A DNA stretch of 64,000 bases from Isoetes taiwanensis (lineage: Eukaryota; Streptophyta; Lycopodiopsida; Isoetales; Isoetaceae), in contig JAJEKV010000026.1 in NCBI GenBank assembly GCA_021234155.1, positions 15,738,283 through 15,802,282 on the forward strand, in the 5' to 3' direction. The position numbers and the translations under genes were made by a program. Position 1 is the first letter of the stretch. Every line of letters begins with the position of its first letter. Shown in pieces: positions 31,884 to 42,512 of the stretch. The notes beneath the pieces are model-generated. The model was not told where the DNA came from, made no database searches, and saw only the letters and a program-made list of their open reading frames with translations.

Positions 31884-34800
31884 CGACACCGAGAGTGAAG
31901 AAAAATGAGGAAGTGTCTCGAGGGCGGGAAGCCATCAGCCCGAAAGTGATCCTCACGGAATGAGGACGGGCACCATTATGGTAATCGGCCAATGAGATCC
32001 CGCGTGTTTGAAGAGCGTGAGGAGTGTTGAGGCCAAGGGCGTGATCTGCATCAATGAGAAAACGAGATCGCACCATGTCTTCAAGGGCGATGGGCGCCTA
32101 AGAAACAAACCGACATTCCATGAGGAGGCGTGTCCGAGGTCAAGACACCGACGCCGGCATTTGGATTGCAAAAAAAATGGGACGCCGCCGATTTAAGGAG
32201 CCGAGCAAGATGCATTTTAGAGCAGCACAAAACCTCGCTTTGAAGGTGGATCGGGCGGATCCGGTGAGGTGGCGGCGATGCAAGAAGGTGTCAAGACCAT
32301 GGAGCGCGATCGCCAGGCGTTACCAACCACGCCATTAGCAATATAGATCCAATTCGTGGTGTTATCAAGAATGGCACCCTCCTCCCAATGGGAGCGGCGA
32401 ACAAAACGGGGATCCCACCGGAGATCCGTCGAGATCTGAGGTGGAGTCCATCCAGCATGGCCATCCATGACCTTTGTCCAAAAGGGGAGACGCCAATCAG
32501 AAGTCAGGAACCTGGGGCGTGGAGGAACACCCAGGGAAGCATAGGGAGAGGGAACCATGCCCATGGGCGTGGGTTGTTGAGCCTGCTCCCGGAATTCACT
32601 GACAAGGGCCGGATCAAGAGCTTTACACCAACGATCCCAGACAGGAGCAGAGAGTTGAGAGTTGACAGGAGGGCTATCCCAGCCCGTGGGGACTGTCTTG
32701 CTATCCAGAAGAGCACGTAATTGAGCACGTAATTGCGGCTGGACCAAGGGATATGGTTCTTAATGAACCACATGCATGAGCTGTATCCTGATGCCTCACC
32801 AATTATGAAGATGGTCACGTTGACGAAATTCCTAAATCAGGAACTCAAACCTGCTGTAATTGCATATATTGGATACTTGGAGGTGAGAAAGACCATGCTG
32901 AGACTCCTGGATAGGGATTGCCAGGTAGGGATACTTCCGCTTGCCAGAGAGGTAAATGATGTGCAAGCTCAGGTATGTACTCTTGATGAAGAGCGTGTGT
33001 CTGAGCATGATCAGCCAGGTAGGGGTTGTTATCCCCAAGCAACCATTGAAGGGTGGGGTCACCCTGATAGTTCTGTGGTGGCCCATCCCGAAATCTCTCC
33101 TGTGTGTCACCCAGATAGAAATCATGAAAAATGTAAGCCATGGGCTGAACAACTCTGAAGGTGATGAAATCCGGATCTTCGCAGTGAATGAGATCAAAGA
33201 CTAAAAGGGCACGCCAGACACCTTTGTCTTCAATGGAGAGTTACGGCCAAATCGAAGAAAATCGCGGTGGCGCATGGAACATCCACGGGACCATCAGCCC
33301 CATGCCACTTCGGAAGAAAGAGGTGGCGGCGCAACCACATAATCGGATAGCGGGAAGGAACTAGGGAAATCAACAGGCGGGTTGCTAACGATGGTGATAT
33401 AGCCGCCCGGTTTGGTCGAGCCTCATCGCCAGATTGAATAGCGTCTTTGTAGAGCCGTTGTTCGAGGTCACGGATCCCTGTGGTCCTTTTTTCTACCGTA
33501 GGCGTGGTCGGTCACGGACCCGTTTAGAAGTGTTAACTTTGTGAGGAGGATTGCCCAGGAGCATTGAGTCGGCACGGCAATCTCCGTCATCAAGAAGTTT
33601 ACGTTTTACAACCTCCGTAAAGCGATCTTGGAGGGGCGTGAGCTAAGAAGTCTCAAGTGGAGAGCCGGCCGTCAAAGAGGCAATTTGAGCATCACGCCTC
33701 GTAAGGTGTTGAACTTGAGTCTTTGTAATTGTCACAAAGCTCGAGTACAAGGCGTCGAGCTTAGCAATATCTTTCTCCTTGTCACCCGGGGGTGGCTTTG
33801 GACTTGTTTTGCTCCAATAAGTCCTGAATTTGGGATTGAAGCCGAGCACGCGACCGCAAGGAGGCTGGTCTGATCCACGCACTTTTGAGATCTATGTGGG
33901 CTGTAAAGAGAGCCGTGCTTTTCTTGAAGTTAGGCTTCCAAAGTTTGAACGTGTCGCGATGGCGGCTTGAAGATCACGCGAAACCGCATCGAGGTCCGCC
34001 GGGGCGTGTGAACCTCATTCATAAGAGCTTCTTGGGATTCTTGTAACTTTAGAACGGCGGCTTGAGCATCCTGCCGATCTTGATACAACGGTGGACGAGG
34101 GTTTGTGGTGGTGGAGCCCGCCGTTGCACGGTTTGCGATGTTTGTGAGACATGGTGTGAACTGAATGCTTGGATTCATGCTTGAGGAGGAGACAAAGACA
34201 TGGGAGTCGCGAAATTTTGACATGACCGGAGGAAGAAGGGCGTGAAGTGCCGACTTGGTGAGTCCGAGGAAGGGACGCCGAGTGGAATCATGAGAATGAG
34301 GAGGTGTGGGATGAAAGTAATGACGGATAATAGCTTGAAGGTGGCCTCCCACGAAACTTGAAAATAGAAGTGGCGGCAGAAGACGGTCCACTTCTTGGAG
34401 AAGACGGTAGAACGGCAATTGGGGCCAATCAATGTGGTGGGTTGGCGAGTAGCGCGACTTCTGATATTATAGAAAGGTTTATTGATATGGGTGTTCTTGA
34501 TAGAATACCCAAGGAACTTGGCGCCACGTAAACTTAACAAAGGTCTCATGGGGCTTGTCAATATTGGTCGAGCGATGCACATTTGCATGATAAGCGGGAG
34601 CACCAAACTTCGGTGACATCGAGATCATGTATGGCGGACCAAGATAAACAAGGGGGTTTGCAAAGGAATATGGAATACCTCGAAAATCAGGTCTTGAGTC
34701 GTCAAAATGGTGGTGCCATCGACCATTGTGGGTGTATCCCTCGGGCTATTGACGATGTTCATATGAACCGCTTCACCGGTCGATTTGAAGCCGGAAGTTC

Positions 34801-35860
34801 CATTTGAGAGAATTCGTAAAGTTTACGCGTTCATGCATGACCGCGATTCGGGCCAACAAGGGCTTCACGGAAAGTGGGCCGTCAAGAAAGATAATGACTT
34901 CGAAAAGAGATTTGGTTCCGGGCGAAAAGGCTTGAAGTGTAGGAAATTTTGGGGCCGCCATGGCAAAGAGCTTCAGAAAAGAACGGTGATGCAAAGGCGA
35001 GAGCGGAGATGTAAGGTGAAGAACTGACGAATGACGGCGCGCAGAGGGACGAAAAGGTTTAGGGCATAAATGGAGGTGAAGAGGCATGATAAAGGCGGCT
35101 GCAACCGTTGATGGTGCCAGGTGTCGAAAGATGCCAAGGAGGCGATTGAGAGGCAAAAATTTGGCTAAGTCCCCAAACAACAAAGGGAGAAGTAATGAAC
35201 GGTGGAGATGAGGCGTGAGAGAATGATGGGATGTGACAGGTGGCCAAAGGACACACATTAATGTTCGACGGGCGTGAAAAGAAGCAATGGCATTTAATGC
35301 TGGCAACTCGAAGTGGGATATCATTAAAACGAATGTGTCAGAGGGTACCATGGCTAGATATGCAGCGGGAGAAAAGATTCTCTTTTTAGAAACAGCCTTG
35401 CATTACAAACATGTTGGCGATTTTTTTGATTGGTCCACGTCAACAAGGAGTTCCTCAGTTGGCTATATAAGACGAACCGGGAGTGAAGCGAAGGCATCCG
35501 ATGGCGCTCAGCATGGCTGCTGCTGGTTTGAACGAGAACTACACGATGCCCACTAACTGTCAAGAGTGGATTACTTGCAAAATGAATTGTCTGGACCTCT
35601 GGCACTGCCACAATCGTGGCCTGAGAATGGATGGCTGGTGTTCTGGGATGGCTGAACATCCCGATCCTCATACCAACGGGATGGAGGTGGTTCTCGCACC
35701 TTCGCCGGGGACCACTGGCAGAACCTCTACCACATCCTCGCATCACCTCTCTCCGCCCCAACCCGAGTAGAGGGTTTTTCTTCTTAGGATTTAGTAGATA
35801 GGGCTCGAGAGCCCGTTTTTGTATATAGGGCGCGGTGCCATAAGCGAAATAGCTGGGTCG
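31884..35860 (-). pseudogene. Gypsy 3' region with remains of an additional reading frame
   Basis: About 4 kb between the integrase and the 3' LTR. Minus-strand frames look protein-like in patches: AAPKFPTLQAFSPGTKSLFEV (about 34.9 kb), FVGGHLQAIIRHYFHP (34.3 kb), a coiled-coil-like AVLKLQESQEALMNEV (34.0 kb), HDFYLGDTQERFRDGPPQ and LGDNNPYLADH (33.0 kb), and WDRWCKALDP (32.6 kb). I do not recognise a domain. It could be an extra ORF like those of Tat/Athila elements. It is interrupted by a fragment of Penelope-like ORF1 at 32737-32907 and by frameshifts. Confidence 0.4.
32737..32907 (+). mobile_element. Captured fragment of element-B-type ORF1 inside the gypsy element
   Basis: This stretch matches 21690-21853 of element B with about two differences over 160 bases (CACGTTGACG for CACATTGACG; GTGAGAAAGACC for GTGAAAAGACC), then skips about 22 bases to GAGACTCC. 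Orientation is opposite to the gypsy genes. The left flank has a doubled GAGCACGTAATT. It encodes the WLDQGIWFL part of ORF1. Confidence 0.8.
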
Positions 35861-35909
35861 GCCCACATTTTGTAAAAAAATTCCACCTATAATATAATAT
35901 GCCACTGTT

Positions 35910-37200
35910 TTAGTCACTTTCGGTTGTGGTTGTGTCTTGAACTGCATCTGTTTGTTGATTGTCGCTTTCTGTGTGATGAAATATTTTGAGGCGGAAGCCA
36001 TTAACCAGTGTAGGTAATGGAGTGCCATCTAACTCAGCCAGTTGGAAAACGCTGGGTCGAACCACTTGAACGATTTGATAAGGGCCAAGCCAACGAATCT
36101 TAAGTTTACCCGGAAAATTTCTGTACCGAGAATCATAAAGAAGAACCAAATCTCCTTCTTTGAATGTTTTTGTCTTCAGACGTGTGTCATGTAGAGATTT
36201 TTGCAACCGTTGTCCATGAAGAACACGAATATAAGCATCCCTTCTAAGTTCATCCAACTGTTCCAATTGATAAACCCTTTCTTTGAGTGCAAGCAAGGAT
36301 TATGGGCAGTAGCCAGTTGAAAACGGAGAGTGGGGAGAATGTACTCAAAAGGCATGAGAGCTTCTTGACCATAAACCAATTTGAAAGGAGTGTGACCAAA
36401 TAGCTATTTTGAAACAAGTATTGTAAGCCCAAAGAACAAAAGGGGAAGCTTGGTTTGCCGGTCCACATGCGAGAAGCGTCACAAATTTTCTTGAGAATTG
36501 TGACCGAGTTTTGTTGGTGCTTTCTCGCCAAACCATTCCCTTGAGGATAGTAAGGTGTGCTCTTGTGATGATGTATCGAGATAGTCCGTCGGCTCCTTGA
36601 TGGTATGATTGATAAAATGGATACCACGATCACTGACCAGCTCCGTGGGGCAGCCAAATCGCGTGATAATTTGTTGATAGAGGACCTTGGGTGTGCTTGC
36701 CACGGTGTTGTCCGGAAGTCGCGCAAGCTTCCGCCCATTTAGTAGCGTAGTCGGTGAGAACGAGAATGTAGCGAACGCGGGTGTGCCGCCAGGAGAGGAT
36801 CGATGGGTCCCACAAAATCCATTCCCCATTTTTGAAGGGAAGTGGTGTGGCGGCCGGGCGTCAAAGGGAAGAGCGTCCACGTCGCCGGGCCGCGCCCCAC
36901 GCCGACAAGCATCACACGCGTCTTGGGCGTATGTGGCGTCTTTGAAGAGCGTGGGCCAAAATACCCAGCTAGAAGGATTTTGCCCGTGGTGTCACCATGA
37001 AAATGACCACCACCTAGCCCTTGATGAGCTTCATGGACAATATCCGAACTTCATGAGGTAGAACACGGTCCGAAGGATGGTATCCTTACCCTTTTGTAAA
37101 GATGTCCGGCAACCATTGTGTAGTCACGGACGTCGCGGAGAAATTGATGACGACGGGATTGTCGTTGGGCATTAGAGAGCGTCATGTCCTCTGGTGGAAG
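35910..37200 (-). pseudogene. Gypsy integrase (fragmented)
   Basis: Minus-strand pieces: WILWDPSILSW and ILVLTDYATKWAEA (core, first Asp region, about 36.8 kb); a piece with GTGHVHFINHTIKEP-like sequence in the 36.6-kb frame (second Asp region); ALKERVYQLEQLDELRRDAY, FKEGDLVLLYDSR, GPYQIVQVVRPSVFQLAE and NGFRLKIFH (C-terminal GPY module, 35910-36296, intact frame). The catalytic core is broken by frameshifts. No chromodomain follows the GPY module. Confidence 0.65.
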
Positions 37201-38560
37201 AGCGCCGGTGAGGAGGTACTGCTGAAAGTCATGGAACCAATGTGGTGTTGCCGTGACTAAAAAGAGTTGAGCGTCAGGAAAGGCATCTGAGACTCCCGTG
37301 GAGGGATCATCTGTATGGATGCGTGAAAGATAATCCGGGACAACGTGAGATTTGCCGGCCTTGTGAACAATTTCAAAAGGGGCAAATTCTTGGAGAAGAA
37401 GGACCCATCGAGCAATGCGGCCCGTGGGCGTGGATTTGTTGATCAAATAAAGGAGTGCTTGGTGGTCAACAAAGAATTTGATCTGACTGCCTAAAAGATA
37501 GTGACGGAAGCGTTGGACACAGAAAATTAAACCCAAGGCTTCACGCTCTGTGGCAGAGTAGTTGCGCTCCGCAGAATTGAGTTTCCGGCTGGCGTATCGG
37601 TGTGATTTGTCAGTGTGTGCATCATATTCTTGAGAAAGAACAGCTCCAATAGCAAATGCCGAGACATCGACATGAACATGAAAGGGCTTGTCCCATTGAG
37701 GAGGAACAAGAACCGGGGCCTGAGTAAGCAAAAGCTTCAATCGGTGGAAAGCGAAGATCCTTTGGGGAATTCCAGCCCGTGGATTCATCACTCGTGAGTT
37801 TATGAATGGGATCTGCAATGGCAGCTAGTCCAGGAATGAAGGTGGAGTAATAATTGACCTTACCCAGGAAAGAGCGTGTCTCCTTGATATTGGCTGGTGC
37901 TTGAGCCTTGAGCACACAACTGATTTTGGCAGGATCTGTGGTGATACCTGCTTTGCTGACAACATGTCCCAAAAGAACACCTGAAGTGACGCAAAAGGTG
38001 CATTTCTCGGGATTGAGACTAATGCCGGACTCATCACATTTCTCGAAGACGAGTTCCAATTTATCCAAATGGTCAGCCATGGAACTCAGAGGCGCGTGAG
38101 AAGTCATCTTGAAAAATTTGCAAGAAGGGATTTTCCTTCATAAAATCATGAAAAACTGAGAGCATGATACGTTGAAACGTGGATGGAGAGTTTGATAATC
38201 CAAAAGGAACCACCTTGTAGGCAAAAGTGCCCCACGGGGTGGTGAAGGTAGTCTTGAGTTGATCAGATTCTTTGATTGAGATCTGATTGTAGCCAGAAAA
38301 ACCATCCATGAAGGAGTACATCTCATGTCCAAAGAACTTCTTCCGAACACAGTGCCGTGAAGGGAAGTGGAAAATGATCACGCCAGTGGCTCCGATTGAG
38401 TTTTGGTAGTCCACACAAACGCGGATCTTACCATTGTGTTTGAGTGCAATGACGATGGGGCTCACCCATTCGAATGTTTGACCTCATAGATCAAACCCCG
38501 CAGCAAGGAGTTTGTCAATTTCCGCTTTGACACGATCCGCGGTAATTTGGGTTGAGCCCG
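37051..38560 (-). pseudogene. Gypsy reverse transcriptase and RNase H (fragmented)
   Basis: RT pieces: SPIVIALKHNGKIRVCVDYQ, MYSFMDGFSGYNQI, TFAYKVVPFGLSNSPSTFQR (38073-38465), a FQDDF where gypsy elements normally have Y-x-DDF, then LLGHVVSKAGITTDPAKI and SFLGKVNYYSTFIPG (37622-38107). RNase H (37051-37818): FHVHVDVSAFAIGAVL, ATEREALGLIF, FVDHQALLYL, with the D-E-D residues visible. The frame breaks between RT and RNase H. The unusual first residue of the DD box could be real or a base error. Confidence 0.7.
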
Positions 38561-39102
38561 TCGCGCCGTTGCTATCTTTGGCGTGCATCGAGACTTGGTA
38601 GGAATGGTGAGTTCCCCAAGGTTTTGTTGATCCCCGAAGATCTCTCGTAGCTCCGTGGCAAAAATGTGTTTGAACTTTTTGAAGAGCGTGATGGCCCCGT
38701 TACGATAGGGTGTCGGAAGATTTGGCGACAATTCGGACAGTGATTGTTGCCTCGTCCACAATCTCGACTTGTGAGTCCGAATATGGGGATAACCGTGTCC
38801 TCGGACAATATGAGCGGGAGGTTGAAGCATAACGGGATGCGTGACACTCTGCGTGGTGAAAAAGAGAGGTTCTTTGAGTTTCATCCAGCCAGGTTGCTTC
38901 GAGCGGCATGTACATCTACAGGGCGGCGGCGGAGATTCAAATCGAAAAGTGATCAACACGTTGGATGCGATTGCAAGGAGCCGCGGTAAGGGTCAAGCAA
39001 CGCAGCCATAGCCCGGTCCCGATCAAGAGTCATTTCTCCCCAAGGATCGGCATATTCTGGGTAGGATGACGCAGGCGGACTTCGCAGTGGAGCCCGAACT
39101 TG

Positions 39103-39620
39103 CTAGATATTCCTGCGTCCTCGTCCTCGAATCGGTTGTCGAGAGAGAGGGTTCAAATTGTCGACGAAATGATTTTGCCTCGTTTCCAAATCCATGGTGG
39201 CATTAAGGTGACCATCTGTGATGACTAAGCGTCCGTGGCCCAAGAATGGATACTCTTGGCTTTGGCGGGAGAAAAGGTCTGCCGACCAACATTTCATAAT
39301 CACCGGATCTTCTCCGCAGCCTTCCAAACACACAAATTCCAAGGGGAATCTGAGATCACCAATGTTGATGTGAAGAAGAGGCGTGGCGCCTTTGGGGTCT
39401 CGTGATATGGCCATTGGCCAATTTGATGTCATATGGAGCACGATAGAGTTGTTTGATGCCCATTTGTTTTGCGGAGTTTATCCGCGTGATGAGATTAAGC
39501 TGCGCTACCTCCGGCCAATTTGAACATGGTTGACTTGCTGATTGCCCACCGTGGCATGTACCGTGGGTGTAGAGGTAGCAACAGCCCCAACTAAAACAAT
39601 CGGAGTGGTAATCGGTCCTT
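39103..39620 (-). pseudogene. Gypsy protease region
   Basis: Minus-strand sequence gives ATVGNQQVNHVQIG... and NLITRINSAKQMGI, where an aspartic protease would have a D-G-G-S or D-S-G-A active site between them; that site is disrupted by a stop and indel. Further down is YDIKLANG and a piece reading LGHGRLVITDGH. Position between gag and RT fits the gypsy protease. Confidence 0.5.
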
Positions 39621-41811
39621 GAGAGCGGGACCGAGTTTCAAAATCGTTGCAAGACTTAGAGGAATTTTGATTTTTGCCGGCTCCTCTTGGAGTTCCGTGG
39701 GCACATGAGAAAAGGATCTGCGGGATCCACAGTCTTTGAGGCGTGGTAAGGAAGCCGCAACTTCTTTGAGGAGGTCTACCTCGTGAGCAATATTTGGATA
39801 TGACCGAGAGTGTGGAGGTTGAGACATGGAAGGAGCTTCTTGTCCGTGTTGAGCTCGAGTGGTGGCATGAACATTAGCCAACGCGGCGGCCTTGAAATTT
39901 GCATGAGGTTGAGAATGCTTTGGCTTAACTTTAGGCATGACATGCGGCATGAGTTTCTCCAAGTCGTGCAAAGTGAACCTTTTTTCTTCATCATGAGGAA
40001 TTGTGTCGACCGCAAAGGGGGGTTCGCGTCGCTTAGGAATAATGGTTAAGGGGCGGCATGCAGTGTCAGGCGTGAAACCAAACCTACCCAATTTGATGGC
40101 TGGACTGGAGGATTAAGAGCTTGAAAAATTTCTTCCTGTGCTTGTTGATCCATCTGAGGTTGATTTGCAGGAGCTGGTTGATAGCGTGATTGCTGAGGTG
40201 CACGAGGTGGCTTCCGAAGAACCGGACGCGGGCCTTGTTTGCCATTGGCAATCCAAAGTTGGTAAGCCGTGAGGCGGACCGATGTGGTCTGATTTGTGCC
40301 AGGAAGCTGCACCTGAACTTGTGGAAGTTGAGGACACGCCGTGGTGGTATGACCCCATTCTTGACAGTGATAACACCGAGCGCTTTGGCGATCAAAAAGG
40401 AGGGCGTGTGTTGGGTCCCCTGTTGCTCCCCGCTGGCCGATAGAGTTGATTGGGTTGCGCCTGCAGTGGTGGCTGCTGATATGGCAATTGGTGCTGAGGT
40501 GTTGTTTGCACTTGATAAACCATCTTGTTGCGGAAAGGTGTAGGATGAGTGCGAGTGCACTCTTCCGTGGCATGATTGCACATGTTGCAGCGTTTACAAT
40601 GAGGCGGGCCATTGGTGGAGTTGCACTCATTCGCCAAGTGGCCTTGATATTTGCAGATATGGCACCAGATCTGACTGCGCTGCGGATTGGCGTGTTGAGG
40701 TTGAACAGCAGTCTGGGGAACCATGACGGGTGGAATGAAAGGGAGCTCCTGAAGAGCCACGCCACGGGAGGAAACATTGATCGAAAGTGATTGACAAGAT
40801 CGATAGCCCGCCCAAAGTCTTGGCGTGTATTCGGTCATGAGTCGGATAGGCGAGGAAGTCCTTGGAGAAACCAAACCAAGATCCGGCTCAGGTGGGGTAC
40901 TCCTTGAGTTTGCTTAGCGTAATGTGAAGTCGACGAAAAATCCTGGCCCGGACTCCGTGGGCTCTTGTTGAAGGTCATTGAGTTGCTTGAGATGAAGTTG
41001 ATCATCATCCGTGGTCCCATAGTGAGAAAGAAAAAGCAGTTTTCATTTCGACCAATCTTGTTTCCAAAGTGGCTTTTGTTGGACATGAGCCATTGATGAG
41101 GGAGCCACGCCTTGGCGTGGAAAAAAGATGTGGAATTTCAGTTGAGGTTGCGCATGACCATTTAGGACAGCCGGAGCCTCGAATTCTTCCATATGGGCCC
41201 CGAGCACTTTGGTCTAATGGTTTGCCTTTTCGTGTTGCCAAAGGTAGGATAAGTCACTTTTAAGGGTCCGAAAAGGTAGAGGTAAAAAGTCTTTGGGCTG
41301 GACAGAACATGATAGTGAGGATATTGAGGTGGAGTTGGAGGGGGTATGGTGCTGGAAAGACCCTGCTGAAGGGGTGGCTGATGTGGAGGTACGGGAGGTG
41401 CCTGATCATTGGGTTTGAGGTCTGTAAGATTGTAAACAGGAAGAGCGGTGGGAAAGGTAGGGAAGGGAAATTCCTGGGGAGGAGCAAAGGAGACATGAGG
41501 ATATCCCGGTCCACCCGTAGGAGATGATGGTTGTGAAGGCAGAGGCGATGGCGGGGGCGACCGATGGATGAAGGCATGTTCGGGGTATGAAAGTAAGGTT
41601 GAGCAGGTTGAGCCGTATAGTGCTCCTGATAGTGATGAGGAGACTGAGGTTGTGAGCAATGTTTGCACGGTTGAGGCGGAGAATTTGGACGAGACATGAC
41701 ACGAGGGGTGGGTGGCGCCGACTGAGCCCGAGACCGAATGTGGCCTCCCTCAATGTCATAAGCAGATCCATACATGTCACGAACAGCTTCCCTTCGATGA
41801 TGGCGCTCCAA
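39591..41811 (-). pseudogene. Gypsy gag with three CCHC zinc knuckles (fragmented)
   Basis: N-terminal Pro/His/Gln-rich region (41260-41811, MERHHRREAVRDMYGSAYD), a middle part with frameshifts, then zinc knuckles CHICKYQGHLANEC and CKRCNMCNHATEEC (about 40.55-40.68 kb) and CYHCQEWGHTTTAC (about 40.36 kb), all C-x2-C-x4-H-x4-C. The third sits some 65-70 residues after the second and in a different frame as given. A linker rich in Gln/Pro leads to the protease. Confidence 0.65.
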
Positions 41812-41911
41812 GCGAGACGCCGTCTGGGAAAGGAGTTCTTCCGGGCGAAGTTTCTACGCATATGGCGCATTGTAAGAAAGGAAAATCGAATCGGAACCCG
41901 CGCAGCGGCGG

Positions 41912-42507
41912 TGTTTGGGGTCCGGGTTCGGGAACTCCTCAAAGACAACCCCCTCTGTGAGGACCCTTGGATCTAACAGGAGAATCCGGGGACTATGTCA
42001 CGCGGGATTTGCAAGAAAAGAACAAGAAGAAGAAAACAGAACAAAAGAGAACAATGAGAGGAAAATGATAAGCTTCCTTGATATCAATGATGAACATACA
42101 TGAGCTCTCGCAATCGAGAGAAGACTGAAGAGAGACAAGACTCAAAACTCATCTAAAACTCATGTGCTAGCTCTACTCATATATATAGTACAATGGCCTT
42201 TGGCCCAATATAGACACTCCCGATCGATTCTGGTGTTTACTCACGGAAGGAGGCCCGATTCTGGGGGAATATTGGCGGTGCCTCTTGAAGTGCCTAGAAT
42301 CACGCCCCGACGCCGACGCGGGCGGACCGTCACTTGTCCAGCTGCGCCTCTTGTTGATTTCGGACGCAGCTTTGACCGTGGTGGTTCGCCGCTTGGTCTT
42401 CCTGCCGAGCCTTTGATGGCTGACCCGTGGTCGATCAGGGATCCTTGAGCTTGACTTGGTCCGTCAGATGCATGAATAGTCCCGAACCGGGAGGCACAGG
42501 ACTAACA
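41912..42507 (-). repeat. Gypsy 5' LTR
   Basis: 596 bases, partner of 31273-31870. The internal sequence just beyond it on the minus strand (CCGCCGCTGCGCGGGTTCC) does not contain a primer-binding site that I recognise. Confidence 0.8.
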
Positions 42508-42512
42508 GTCCC
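42508..42512. repeat. Right 5-bp target-site duplication of the gypsy element
   Basis: GTCCC, partner of 31268-31272. Joining the flanks through one copy gives LVEVPGDLSFTYCNRQ, an unbroken LINE endonuclease frame. Confidence 0.8.

Larger units (their letters stand above)
31273..42507 (-). mobile_element. Ty3/gypsy LTR retrotransposon inserted in the LINE
   Basis: Minus-strand element of 11.2 kb with LTRs of about 600 bases, TSD GTCCC, polypurine tract, and gag-PR-RT-RNase H-IN order, so Ty3/gypsy. The integrase ends with a GPY module (GPYQIVQV) and NGFRLKIFH and no chromodomain, which recalls the Tat/Athila side of gypsy. About 4 kb between integrase and 3' LTR would fit the extra downstream region of that group. 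No long uninterrupted polyprotein remains. The reading frames are cut by many small indels. Confidence 0.8.
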
